Source: Nectonema munidae (taxonomy: Eukaryota > Nematomorpha > Nectonematoida > Nectonematidae). Taken from it: a stretch of DNA of 64,000 nt. The position numbers and the translations under genes were made by a program. The notes beneath the pieces were generated by a model. The model saw nothing but the letters and a program-made list of their open reading frames with translations, did no database searches and was not told where the DNA came from. The stretch lies in NCBI GenBank assembly GCA_030549495.1, contig JAUIRK010000920.1, positions 744,001 to 808,000 on the forward strand, given 5' to 3'. This document shows, one piece after another, positions 46,895 through 58,704 of this stretch (positions within the stretch are counted from its first letter, which is position 1; every line of letters begins with the position of its first letter).

Positions 46895-47870
46895 AAAAAA
46901 TCATGCAGGTATACTATACAATATATATTCGATTTTTACTTTAAGTTTGTTTTTTATTTATACTTTACCTTTTTTTTAGAATTTTTTTAATATTAAAAAG
47001 TTCTGTCTATATATTTAGAACTTAATATTCAAAATATCATAATATAGGTTTTGGTTATCTATGCTGCTGTTTTATAAATACAAAAAAGTTAGCTGTTTGA
47101 GTTTCAAATCAATTTAAAAAAATTCAAAATTTTTATTAAATTTAAGGAGTTTTCGTTATAATGATGTATTTATATAAAAAATAACATTTTGTAGTTTGAA
47201 GCTAAAATAAAAGATTTCGCTTTTATATTAAGATGGTTTGCATTATTAGCATATGAAATAATACAAAAAAATCTAGGCTTTTTTGTTTCAAATCAAATAT
47301 AAAAATTAATTTTTTGAACAAATAGGAAATTTAAGTTCTACGCTAAGTTTCTTTGCTAAAATGAGATATTTTCTATTCTATTTTTTTAAAAAAAAAGTTG
47401 TTTACAAGCTAAAAATTTTTCACAGATTAGTACAAAATAAAAATTTTTATACTCACTCTCTTTCTGTTATTATGTATACCAAAATATCTGATGAAAAACG
47501 GAGCTTTGGAAATTAGTAGTTGAGGGTGGTTTACCTGTTTTACAAGAAGCAAATATTCTTTCTATAAAGTACTCGAGTGCAAAGACCATTATTCTAACTA
47601 AAAATATCTTGAGAATTTAGTTGAAAGTAATCCCTTATATACTTTCGAAGAGCTAAAAAGTAAAAGGGAATCATCAATGCTTTTAATAAAAATATCAATA
47701 ACTTGTCTTCATAAATATATTTGACAAGTTTTCAAAATTACTTTAAAAAAGTAATTTAAGAAATGGATGCTGTTAAATGATGTTGTATCGGATGTGAATA
47801 TTTTTACATCCGTGGATGAGGATATAAAATATTTTTAAAAAATTATGTTTTATATTTTACAGTATCTTAC
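46895..47870. other. AT-rich DNA upstream of the SEC62 exon
   Basis: Presumed intron on the 5' side of the recovered SEC62 exons. No exon or element recognised. Confidence 0.5.
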
Positions 47871-47876
47871 TATTTT

Positions 47877-48532
47877 ACATCATTTTAAATCTCACATATG
47901 TTGCTTGCAATCAAGCAATTGAAAACTATTTTCCGAAGTTAAATAGCCGTTCTAATGACATTTGGATCACCAGACCTTTTTCAGTGAGCGAAAGTAGCAT
48001 TGGTGACTCTGATGTTGCTGCCAAAGTGGAGTTTCTTCAAATAAGAGAAGACAGTCAATTAAAACTCGTTTTTTCCGAGCAAGCATTTCCATCATTCTGG
48101 GCCAAATTAAAAACCGTGTATCCTATTCTTTCCAAACGTGCTATGATTTTTTTGATACAGTCACCTTCAACTTATTGTTGCGGGACTGGATTTGGTGCAA
48201 TGATGTCTTTAAAAACAAGTGCACGTAATAAGCTTGCAATTGATTCAGACACGAGATGCTGTCTGTCGAGCATTACACCATGTTTTGAAAAACTTTTGTC
48301 TGACAAAGAATACTAGCCTTCGAATTAAATTATACTGAATTTGTTAGATAATTTAAATAAAATTTTTCAATTAAACTTTCTTTTAACAAGTGTTTGTATT
48401 ATAAAATATAACATGTAAATTTTCTTGTTTTTAACCTTAAACGGCTGAATCCAAAAGAATTTTATAGGGGTCATAAAAATTTTTTTTCATAATATTTAGG
48501 GGTAAACAGATCCTAAAGGTTAAGAACCACTG
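47877..48532 (+). mobile_element. hAT transposase C-terminal fragment with right terminal repeat
   Basis: The frame reads CNQAIENYFPKL, IREDSQLKLVFSEQAFPSFW, AKLKTVYPILSKRAMIFLIQ, FGAMMSLKTSARNKLAID and CCLSSITPCFEKLLSDKEY, then a stop at 48316. This is the hAT C-terminal dimerisation domain of the ZBED5/SCAND3 group. About 215 bp downstream the sequence ends GGTTAAGAACCACTG, the inverse of the classic hAT end CAGTGGTTCTYAACC. The front of the transposase and the left end are missing. The surviving frame is intact over more than 100 codons, so this copy is younger than the BED fragment at 10800. Confidence 0.8.
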
Positions 48533-48860
48533 TTTTAGACAGTATTACCATTGCTTTAGAATGGAATGATTTTCTTTACATTTTTGTGTTTTAAAATGTA
48601 TTTTTATAATTAAACAATTTATTAAAACGTTTTGAAGATAAAAAACAAGTTTATTTGAAAGTATACACAAAAAAATAAAAGCTATAACAATTTAAACTAT
48701 AAAAATGTTAATTCATATAGTAATAAAATGTAAAAGCAAATAATATAATAAACACAAACTCAAAGTTAAATATGCGACATTGAGAAAGAACAAACTTAAA
48801 GTGAAAAATGACAAACCTTCTCGCCCCTCTCCTGACATAGACAAAAAGAGTACATAAAGA

Positions 48861-49057
48861 GTTTGCTCTTTCATTACTTCAAACCGTCATATAGAAATAT
48901 GTTCACTATGAAGAGGTTACATCGGTGTATAGAGAAAAAGTTTGCTTTGAACTACTCCTTGAACGTTTGCTCTTTCATTACTTCGAATCGTCATATAGAA
49001 ATATCTTCACTATGAAGAGGTTACATCGGTGTATAGAGAAAAAGTCTGCTTTGAAAA
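48861..49057. repeat. Tandem duplication, 104-bp unit
   Basis: GTTTGCTCTTTCATTACTTC starts both copies (48861 and 48965) and the match continues through GAAGAGGTTACATCGGTGTA to GAGAAAAAGT with few differences. Confidence 0.9.
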
Positions 49058-49239
49058 GGTGGTAATCACTTTTTGCAAAAATTTATACGAATGGAAGTTT
49101 TATTGAAAACTTACAGGTGCGGACCCCTTGCCCTTAAAATCCCTGAAAAATATTTTTTATCCATGGAGGGGAGAGGGAGGATGGTAAGGGGGTTAATAGA
49201 CCTATACTGGATTAAACTTGTTTCGATATTTTTGTAGCG

Positions 49240-50585
49240 CTCTATTTGGAAACTATGGAAAAAATGATAGCAAGTATTACCAGACAGTTCAAGAGACTCT
49301 CTCCTTCTGATCCCGAAGTGATCCTTTATGTTAAGCAAAAAATGTTCAGAATGGAAACGATTGGCTACGCCTCACAGGACTACAATCAACCGGAAGTTTT
49401 GGTTGCGTATACTCATCAAGAAATTGCACAAAGAAGGATTGTTGGTTTCATCGAAGCTCTTTCCTTGGCGAGCAGAAATGATAAAGACAGAGGAGTGATG
49501 GTGTCATTTTTTTATTTTAGAAAGAAACGGTAATACAATTTCTCCGTAAGACGTATTACCAATGTGTTTGAGCAAGCAGGGAACAGCTCTGGCCAGCTGT
49601 CTCCAAAAGATCCAGTTTTGAAATTCCTACAAGAGATCAACCATTTAATGACAAATTTTTCGGCATAAAGATGTAAACGCAGCTTTAATACCGTCTAAAC
49701 AAGCAATATTTCGATGCAAGTGGGTGGCGGAAGATTTTTTTCTAGGTTTTCTCGGAGAAGTTTGACATCCTGGTCCGCCTACAACTGAAGACGACTCTGG
49801 TAATGGTAGCGAATCAGCTTCAAAGACGACGTCTCTGAATATCCAACAGTTGAATGGGAATCGCGATCCAAATTCTAATTCCACGATATCGCAAAAAAAT
49901 TTCTTAGGAATACCCCAAAGCTCCTAGCATTTGATCTAAATGCCTTCTTGAAGTTTGCTCATAAGACTTGGATAGCGCCCTCCTCTATGAAATCGGCCAA
50001 GGAGAAAAAGATCCTTCAACACGGCTATGCGCCTACTGTCATCTCTCCTCTTCCTTTCGGAAGTTTCTCAAGATTTGAAAGGCTCCCGAGGACCTTTTCA
50101 AAAATCTTTTCAACTATGAGGACCACAAAGCTCTCATTGAACTATCTGTTTTCATACTCCTCCGGGCAAATGCTATCTATTTTTGCCTTCCAAAAGATCG
50201 AACGGTAATAGATTTGTTCAAAAATTTGACTTCACAAAAGAGCGTTTTAAGATCGAAGAGTGCGGCCTATCAGCTTCGCTCAAGCTCTCTTAGTTTCCTC
50301 TTAACTTCAAGTTAGGAATCAAAGTCAATTTCTCTGAAGTATTTTGTGGAATCTGCCCTCATCCTTCATATGAAGATTTGTTCTGCGTACGAGCAAATAA
50401 ACTCACCTACAAATTAAAACTTTTAGCTAAAGCGGCGAATTTCAGCGCAGGTATCCTACAATTCGTGTTCTCCAAAATCGTTGCGGCTTTCAAGGATGAT
50501 GACTTACTCATCTTTGAGTAGTCGTCCTTCGACGATCTCAACCAGGTGGGTCATCAAGACTTCACTCCTTTTATTTGTCTCATTG
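49240..50585 (+). other. Decayed intron-free coding sequence of unknown origin, possibly a viral fossil
   Basis: Several plus-strand frames in a row read like real protein with less AT bias than the flanks (for example KMIASITRQFKRLSPSDPEV, VRRITNVFEQAGNSSGQLSP, LKFAHKTWIAPSSMKSAKEK, VRANKLTYKLKLLAKAANFS). The run is broken in many places. No family is recognised. It lies 5 kb before and in the same orientation as the mononegavirus L fossil, so a nucleoprotein or phosphoprotein gene of such a virus is a possibility, but this rests on context only. An old host pseudogene or transposon gene is the alternative. Confidence 0.35.
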
Positions 50586-50848
50586 GCATTTGTTCTCTAC
50601 ACTATAAAGTGCTAAGAAGCACTTTTAATAGAAAATCAATACTTCAAGTTAAAATTTTTTTTCACAAATTTATAACAAGCAATGCTTCTATTTCTATCTA
50701 TTTCCATTTTTATTCTATCAATTTTTTGCTTCATATAATTTTTTATTGGAAAATAAGATTATTCTGTTTTATTCATAAAAAAATCAAGGGAGCAATTTTA
50801 TAAATGTTAACTTTAAAATTTTTTTTATAAATGTTATTTTATAGCAGA

Positions 50849-50992
50849 TGGCCTAGTGGTGGGAGCGTGGGTTTCGATCCAGAAGGTCTGGGTTCGATTC
50901 CTGATCGTGACATCCTTACCATCTGTCCAACTATGAAACAGTATTCTTTCCTTGGATGCGATACCAACTTAAAAATAATAATAAATAAATCA
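50849..50992 (+). repeat. Second tRNA-derived SINE family
   Basis: TGGCCTAGTGGT (A box) at 50849 and GGTTCGATTCC (B box) at 50891 are spaced as in a tRNA gene and agree almost perfectly with the consensus boxes. A tail of AAATAATAATAAATAAAT ends the element. The body after the B box differs from the SINE at 15396, so this is a distinct family. The near-consensus promoter suggests a fairly young copy. Confidence 0.8.
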
Positions 50993-50994
50993 TT

Positions 50995-51480
50995 TGTTAA
51001 ACATTCATATAAAAAATTCAAAGGAGAAATTTAGAAAATTTTAATTTGTTTTTTGTTTCAATTTTATAAATACCTAAAAACCCAAAATTTTCGTTAAAAG
51101 TATTTTTGTTGTTGTTAGAACATTTTAATAAAATAGCATATCCACAAAACTCTTTTCATAAGAAAAATTTCATCTCATATCATTATAAGATGATATATAT
51201 AGCTAAGCTTCTATTTATGTGCCAGAATGGATAGGTCAAAATTGTTATCTAAATTAAAAATGACCCCTCAAATAATTATAAAAATAAAATATATTTTTAG
51301 TTACTTTGTGAACTCTTTAGTATATAAAAGCAATTCCAATAAATACCAACTTTTTGTTTGTTAACTTGTTAAATTTTTACAAAATCTATATTACTTGCAA
51401 AAAATCGACTATTAAAAAAGTAGGGACTTTTATTGACCTAATAACTTGGGCTTCTTTTACAAAAACTTTATAAAATAAGA
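50995..51480. other. AT-rich DNA, nothing recognised
   Basis: No exon or repeat family seen. Confidence 0.5.
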
Positions 51481-51505
51481 CGATTTGTGTGTTTTAGTAG
51501 TATAA

Positions 51506-51724
51506 GTGCTATTAGAATTCATAACATATCCATATGGAACGCGCGTAACTTCCACTCTATATATGAATAAATATTACTTTTCTAAAAATTGTAAACATTC
51601 TTCCCGTGTTGAGAATAATGGCGGTGACTTTTTGGAAGGCTTTGCCCATTTTGATTCGAGCAATTTGTCGATAGCTTTTGAACCTAATGGAAAAGTAAAA
51701 ACATGGAATCAAAAGAAGGCATAA
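51506..51724 (+). CDS. Possible FGF-like exon, terminal
   Basis: An open frame ends in TAA after RVENNGGDFLEGFAHFDSSN, LSIAFEPNGKVKTWNQKKA. The spacing of C, E-N-G, H and the A-F-x-P-N-G-K-V-K strand resembles the last beta-trefoil repeat of fibroblast growth factors (CxFxE...ENGYNTYxS...WYxALNxxGxPRRG). A strong acceptor (gtgtgttttag) lies 13 bp before the start of the open stretch, but the frame meets a TAA just downstream of it, so the true exon start is unclear. No other exon is visible. Low certainty; it may be a chance or decayed frame. Confidence 0.3.
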   Translation: MLLEFITYPYGTRVTSTLYMNKYYFSKNCKHSSRVENNGGDFLEGFAHFDSSNLSIAFEPNGKVKTWNQKKA

Positions 51725-51824
51725 AAATTATGCAATTTTAAAAAAGCTATACCAAAGAATGAGATATCTGTATTTAAGGTTTTGCTCAGAATATAAATGA
51801 AATTAAATTAAGTTTAACCGGTTA

Positions 51825-51940
51825 TCGACAACAGTCGACTTTACAAAAATGTGAATCGTCTGCGTTTTTTAATGCTTTTTAATACAAATCTTCTGCTTTA
51901 TACTAGATATCGTCTGATTATTCTGGTCGATAACACATGG
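51825..51940. repeat. Small inverted-repeat element related to the piggyBac MITE
   Basis: GGTTATCGAC and GTCGATAAC stand at the two ends. The interior has three spaced TCKTCTGM motifs, one in ATCGTCTGCGTTTTTT, which is the inverse of a block inside the 43798 MITE. Probably another member or decayed copy of the same group. Confidence 0.5.
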
Positions 51941-51944
51941 ACTT

Positions 51945-52650
51945 GCCATATAGTCGTTTTCGAGCCATGATAAAATAAAAATTATATTTTTTACAACAAA
52001 AGTAATTTATGACACTTTTTAAAACTTTTTATAAAAAAAAATGTTTCTCATATGAACGTTTTTCATTTATTATATACAAAAAAAATTTTAATATATTTTT
52101 CATGTTATCTTTTGTTTTAGGGGTAATTCGATAAGTGGACAAGGCGTCCCCCTCGAATTTTAACTTGGTGATTATAATGAATTACTGAGTTATATGTTAA
52201 AACACTCTTGCCATATTAACTACAGAGGCAAATATTAAAACTTAAAAAAATAATAGCATATAAATCACTTTATTTCAACTGATACATGAAAAAATGCATT
52301 GATACTCTGACGAAATCTTACCATTACTTACAAATTGCTTGCTTATATTGCTTCTCTAGTTTTGAGACGATTATTGTTTTGGGTAACTACTACACCGGGA
52401 TTAATAACATTACTTGATTACACCTTATTCATATAATGTGTATCTTCGGTCTGTCTCATTCTATTACAACACTATTCCTAACGTTATTAACTTTACATTG
52501 CGTTAATCATGTCTTTTATTTATTTTAGAATCGAAGATGCCCCTTCGACCTTGCGACAAGATAAACATCTCAATACAGTCGTGAGCTTGGAGGTTTATCG
52601 GTGTATGGATCTATGGATATTTTGAGGAACATGCTAAAAGATGTAGAAGA
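51945..52650. other. AT-rich DNA, nothing recognised
   Basis: No gene-like frame or known repeat. Confidence 0.5.
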
Positions 52651-52656
52651 CTTATA

Positions 52657-54985
52657 CAGTAAAACCTGTTTAAAGCGCCACCCTTATAAGGACGCCACCT
52701 TTTGTATTTCCCGATTTTTTTTGTATATTTTCTCTAAAGTTAGTTGTGTAAGAGCGCCACCTATTTAACGCAGTCAAGCGCCAAGACATTTTTAGTTAAG
52801 AGCGCCACCTCAATTACAAAATATCAAGCTAAATTTCATTTTATCTCTTTTGACAAATGGAAACTTTCCAGCGTAAAATATAGTCACATCACTACATTTC
52901 CATACTTAATTTTATGGCCCTTAATATAATTATGTAGTTACATCACTATAATTTCATGTTATTACATACATGCATTAGCTACTTCCTTGTTCTTTATCTC
53001 ATCAGTGACTACAAAGAAGAATGTATAGATTAGACAGGAAATGTGACAGTGATAGGCTTGTATTTTGTGAGTATGCGAATCAACTTATTTTTCCTTTCTT
53101 TTTGTTAGTTTGTCCCAATCCTTATTTTGTATCAAGAGAGCATTGCTATATTTCCATGTAAGGAACTTTTCGCATAAGATTGGACAGAAGTGTGAGAGTA
53201 ATTAGTTTGCTTGTAGGACGTAGGTGTTTTTTGTAATAGATATGTTTTTATCAAATTTGTATTCAAAAGATAGTAAATTTATTAGTTCTCTAAAAATTAT
53301 TATTGGCATTAAAAAAGTGTTGTCTTTCAGTAATAAATCTTCTTATAAAATAAGTGATCAATGATCATTTATCTTTTTTAAAAGTCACAATAATTTTGGT
53401 GTAGAGTATTAAAAGCTCTAAATGTTTTTGGGGTATTTATTGTTAAAAACTAATTAAAATACATTTTAGAAACAGATGAGTCGTTTCTTAACTTTTTCAT
53501 CTTTATTAAGACTAAATATCATAGTCAATTTATTCTACTCTTATTGATGTGTAAATGATAAATTAAAGTTTTTAAACATAGGATTCAACTTTACTTACAA
53601 ATGTAATAATTCTGTAAAAATAATTATTGGTTTGAATTAGCTAATTTACAGTCTTTTTTGTAACTGAATCTCTATTCAAAATTAAGGATATGTTGGTACG
53701 TTTTAAGTTTTTTTGTTTTTTTTTAGATTTTTAAGTTAAAATTAGTTAAAAAATGAAGACTTTAATGCTTTCTGAAAACGTACAAATTGGTTGAAGCCTA
53801 TGAAAAACTATAAAAGTTCTCGCTTAGTAGGAGAAAAGTTTGGTGTGAGCAAAGATCAGGTGCAAAGTATTATTTAAAAAAAAAATGAAATTTTACAGGA
53901 ATATGAAGGAAATGCTTCTTCAACACGAAAACACAAAGGTCGAAAAACAGGTAATGAGGAAATAAACTATTTAACGTTTGAATGGTTTAATGATGTAACC
54001 TCAAGAAAAGTATTTGTCAATGGTCCTTTAATACAAGCCCAGGCTTCACGCCATGCCAATGATTTAAAAATAACGACATTTCACCCTTCTAACGGATGGT
54101 TGCAAAGTTTTTTAAAAAGAAACAGTATTGTGCTTCATACAGTCAGTGGAAAGCAGAACCGAGTAGATTTAAGTGTTATTAAAAACTGGAGAGAAAGCTT
54201 ACATGAAATTTGCAAAGATTATAAACCTGAGAATATTTTATGGATGAAACAGGGCTATTTTATCGAAACAACACGTCAAGAAAAACATATCAAGTTAAAA
54301 ATCAACGAGTAACAGTTATATTATGTTCTTCTATGACAGGAGAAAAACTCAAGCCTGTCATGATTGGGAAGAACAAAAAACCTCGTTGTTTCAAAGCTAT
54401 AAAAGGTGAAAATTTGCCTGTCCCCTACTTGAATAATTCGAAAGCTTGGATGACCGGTGATTTCTTTACGATTTGGTTAAAAAATTTAAACAAACGCATG
54501 CAAGCCCAAAAACGAAAAATTTTGCTTTTTTTTTAGGTAACGCGTCTTCTCCTTTTCATCTTCGCCTTGAAAACATAAAATTAATTTTTTACCTGCAAAC
54601 ACAACACATGTATGCCAACCAATGGATGAAGGGGTCATTCAGACTGTTAAATTGAAATACAGAAAAAAACAACTCACATATATTTTAAATCAATTGCAAA
54701 TTAATGAAACCATCACAGGACCTGAAGTTCTTAATAAAATTACTCTTCTTCAAGCAATATATTGGTTAAGTTACTCATGGGACGAAGTTGAACGTTTGAC
54801 AATTCAGAAATGTTTTGCTCATTGTGGTTTTAACTCAGAAGAAAACAATCAGGTAATATGCGAAAGGGACGAAGAAAATGAAAATTTAAACGTGGTATGG
54901 TAACGTGGTTAAATATGGATTAGTGATTATTTCAATGTTAAATAAAACTTTTAAAAATTGTTTGTTTCCTGCTTAAACGAGCCAG
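52657..54985 (+). mobile_element. Tigger/pogo DNA transposon with CENP-B-type transposase
   Basis: Left end CAGTAAAACCTGTTTAAAGC preceded by TA, followed by repeated GCGCCACC words. The transposase starts at ATG 53753 or nearby: a helix-turn-helix region (SSRLVGEKFGVSKDQVQSII), a second DNA-binding helix (TFHPSNGWLQSFLKRNSIVL), then the DDE core with WMDETGLFYRNN, a second acidic site decayed to LGNASS where LDNASSH is usual, and PMDEGVIQTVKLKYRK. It ends near 54903. At least four stops or frame slips and the lost second Asp make it inactive. The right end probably reads (minus strand) CTGGCTCGTTTAAGCAGG next to TA at 54985; it only partly matches the left end, so borders are approximate. Length of about 2.3 kb agrees with the family. 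Confidence 0.8.
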
Positions 54986-54989
54986 TATA

Positions 54990-55550
54990 ATTTGGTCCCG
55001 AGACTGGCTTCTCCAGTCACTTTTGAAGAGTGATGCTAACATTCGAAAGTTAACCACCTTGAAACCTTAACACTTCATTGGCGAACTTTGCCTACGGACA
55101 CTGCATAAAAGACAAATCCCAGGCACTTACTCAAGTTTTCCGGGAATGAAGTTGTCGTTTACGACCGGCTTCAGTATGCTATCATATTGTTTTGTGGCGG
55201 ATTTTTATAGTAAATACAGTAGCCTAGCAATGCTTAAAATCACTTCAGACTTTATTCAGTGTGGTTGATATTAAAAATTATGGAAATGATATATCATGGA
55301 TTATTATTAAGCTTATAACGCCCATCAAGAGAAAAACAACATATCATGGCAACACTATAAAAGCACCTCTCTTGAAGATAGAAGTCATCATTTTATTCCT
55401 ACACGACAAGTCAACTCCCACCCTCCCACCCTAGAAGACTATTATTTTTGTGTGTATAATTTTAATGCTGTTTTTAAATATTTCTATAAAAATTTCTTTA
55501 AAAACAATAAAGTTAAGGTTGAAAAGACAAAAAAAAATAAAATATCAAAT
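54990..55550. other. Spacer before the viral fossil
   Basis: Less AT-rich than average, with short broken frames. It may belong to the fossil that follows, but nothing can be assigned. Confidence 0.4.
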
Positions 55551-55558
55551 ACAAGTTT

Positions 55559-58500
55559 TTGCTGCCAGGGTTGAGGAAAGCCTTCCTTTTCCCCGCTGTC
55601 TATTATATGGCTTCTTCAAAATCCCTCTTAGAAACTATGAGACAACCACACTATGGAATACACACCAGTGTCGCTGAAACAATCCGTGATCAATTCGCGA
55701 AGCTCACGATGGAAAACATTTATAAAAGATTTAATGCTTGGTCTGCCTGGTCCAAAACTGCACCTATACATTCCGATCTCAAAAAGTCACTACACTTAAA
55801 CAGTTATAATCCAAAAGTTATCAACAAAATCCCCTTATCAAGTTTTCATAATATCATTATGGAGAAAAATTTCGATTACAACTTCTCAATAGAGCAGTCA
55901 GAGCTACTTTCAGACAAAGATATAATACTTTGTCGGAGAGCCTGGCGTCTCGAATTCAATCGCTTCAGCTATAAGACCTTCTACAGAAATCAACTGCCAA
56001 GAGTAATGATTTCAACCGACTTTACATTTAAGACTTTATCATGTTTCAACCGAATCCAACCTCTCGCAATCAATATTGCCATTGTTCACTACCCTGAGTA
56101 TGACAAAGGACTTTACCCACCAGTTTCCCAATTATCACCAGGACGAGGCTCATCATCATCTCAAGATCCTACAATTTTTATATCATTCGACTAGAGCTTG
56201 TGGTGCTTGTCGATGTCCCACGAGTTCCCTCGACCCCTTTTGAAGAACTCGACAAAGCCAGGCGTCTCCTTCCGACTCTTAGCAAAATACTGATAGTAAA
56301 TCCACACTTTTCCCCGAAAAACATAGAAGCTGAAACTTTGAATTCTTATCCATTTGGAAACAACTTTTCCAGAAATTAGTTTAAAGAGATGAGGTAAAAA
56401 CGCTGTACTCTCCTCACCTCTGACATACTTGAGAACACATTTTCAGAGTGTTATCTTGTTGCTCAGATTTTACGGCAGGGGGGCAATCAAATTACTATAT
56501 TACAACCCAAACAGACAAGACTTAAGGGAAAGTCATGGACTGATCGCAACTCCATTATTAGGAATTTCATTCCCTATTGCATCACAAATGTTCTAGACTA
56601 AGTTCCTTGTTTGAATACTCCCTGTCATTTACTATTACCAAGATTCCTAGGTACTTTAATCACTGAAAAGAGGCACCGAATTACTAAGTAGGTAGAACGA
56701 CATATTCGACACCCTCTCAAACAGAGTCAGTCAAACAATGCAGACAAATTGTGTTGCCCTAGCAGTAGACGTAATGTCACATGTTTTATTCCAAAACTTC
56801 TACACTCATGATCCATGGGGATGTTGATTTTTTCATTGTCTTTCTAAGTTTTTCATTGTCTTTTTCAGAAAGCATTAAAGTCTTCATTTTTTAACTAATT
56901 TTAACTTAAAAATCTAAAAAAACAAAAAAAAAACTTAAAACGTGAAAGAATGTCTCTCTGATCTGATGGGTAATAAAGCCCTGGCATCCTTTTTCAGTGT
57001 TAACTCATATCAAAATGAGATGGAACTGATAGAAGACTTAATCACACTAGAGCCATTTAACCAGAGGCTTGCTAACAAGGTGTAGACATTGTCAAACGTT
57101 GAAATCACCCAAGTGGATCATGACGAAATTCAATAGTTCTACGTCGATGAGAAACATTCTATCATGAGGAGAAAACTCTCTTAGTGATTCAGAAATGAAT
57201 CAGTTGATAAAGAAACATGATGAACACATAATCGAGGAGTTGAAAAAGACCTTTACGGAGTCAGTGAGATGGATCCATACTATGGCTCGGCTATAGAGGA
57301 TCAGAGTATAGCTATCACGTTTCCAAATATCTTAGACTATACCTGGTGTGTGGAGATTGAGGGTATTTCTATGTCTTGTTTCTCAGAACAAACTCGACTT
57401 AATCTAGATTCTAGAAAACACGAGATTTATTAGCTTTGATACGACATTCTTAATTGAGTTTGATAGAAAGGGCAATCCATTTTTTACCAAAGGAGTAAAA
57501 AATGTGAGCTATCAAGGGTAGGGAATGCGCCTAAAGCAGGATTCTGTATTTCTATCTCTCTAAGTCACAGACTCAAGTATCATATCTTTAAAAGAAAACT
57601 CACCTTACGCCAGTGGCTTAGAAGTCTTAACCTTTCAAACAACAACCTCAATACTCTACTAACATGCCTATACTATGAAAAATCAAGCGTTGTCGACTTT
57701 CTTTTAGAAAACTTTTGCGACTAAATTATCTGTGGTTGAGTGGCACACAGATTAATGACCCGCTTCGGGTCAGTACGTGTTCGATAAATACGTTGATAAA
57801 CTTTAACAGCCACTTCCGTGTGACTACTTATTTGCCTATTAAATTTTCAAGGGTTGGCGGCAAACACAATATATGCTACCAATCCCGGTTGCTCAACGCC
57901 CTTAGATTTATTTACTCGGTAGACCCTGCTCGCATCAAATCCCCATCTCTCTTCTTTGCATGTTCATATTGTACTGATATTGAAAACTTCGAACTAATGA
58001 CAGAGTCTCAGTATGCTGGTGTTCAAGCCTTCGAGAAGTTCAATGAGCTTATTGTGAGACAAAGCGCCGTTGCAAGGTGATCCTGTTCATCTTGCTAGCT
58101 ATGATTTTGCTAACAAGTGGTTAGGATATATACTAATAACTTCACATGTTAAAACAAGTGAAAACATTGAGAACAACGAGATATTAGATAAGCCACGGTT
58201 CCTAGAAGTTCCGTGTTTGAAGCGCGGCATGCCCAACTTGCTAATCAAATACTTTCATCCCTCTCTCTCTCTCTCTCTCTCACTTTATGTCAAAAATAAA
58301 TTGTCTATTAGATTAGCTAAAGATGATTGAACAACATTGATGCTGAATGATAGCACATCCTCCTAGATTTATCTCATGTACCGATGTATGTGTCGGTACG
58401 CTAATTGGGTTTGGAACCCTATCCCGTCTTACTCTCAAACTGGAATCTCAAGTACGCACAGATTTATAACTCACTTCCTGACTTGGGTTGGACAAACATT

Positions 58501-58700
58501 TGATAGTCTTGTCAGCATAATCCATTTCCTCAAGTATATCCCTTGCCCGCACAAGATGTATCAATAATGCTAAACATTCTGGATGGCCCAATTCACTCGG
58601 TGGTAGATAATCTTAACATCGTTCATGCAGTTCCACAAATTAGTGCAGAATCAATCTCACGAGGGGAAAGTATCATATGGTCAGACCATACAGACTTGTA
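55559..58700 (+). other. Endogenous viral fossil: mononegavirus L (polymerase) gene, broken
   Basis: A 3-kb intron-free stretch of plus-strand frames, less AT-biased than its surroundings. The most telling part is near 57750-57900, where INDPLRVSTCS, NSHFRVTTYLPIKFS and KHNICYQSRLL follow one another. This matches the block in L proteins of rhabdovirus-like Mononegavirales downstream of the capping region (a HRLxDP...SHFxxxTD...FSxGGxNxNxxYQS pattern). The longest surviving frame, 211 codons at 55559-56194, would fall upstream of that block. L is the viral RNA polymerase and capping enzyme. The copy is clearly dead, with of the order of ten or more disruptions, and carries a piece of Tigger transposon (56868-56943), so it is old. 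The exact family within the order cannot be given. Confidence 0.6.
56868..56943 (-). repeat. Inverted copy of part of the Tigger element
   Basis: The minus strand matches 53698-53775 (start region of the Tigger transposase, including ATGAAGACTTTAATGCTTTC) almost base for base, apart from homopolymer lengths. It lies inside the viral fossil. Just outside, TTTTTCATTGTCTTTCT is partly duplicated. It may be a solo internal fragment carried by an abortive insertion or gap repair. Confidence 0.85.
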
Positions 58701-58704
58701 AGTT

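Noticed and set aside
49118-49200. Another hAT MITE end (CAGGTGCGGACCCC)
   Set aside because: Only one short end-like word and a G-rich run; no second end or target duplication.
50849-50925. Functional tRNA gene
   Set aside because: Both promoter boxes are good but no acceptor or anticodon stem of a standard tRNA forms, and an unrelated body with an A-rich tail follows, as in a SINE.
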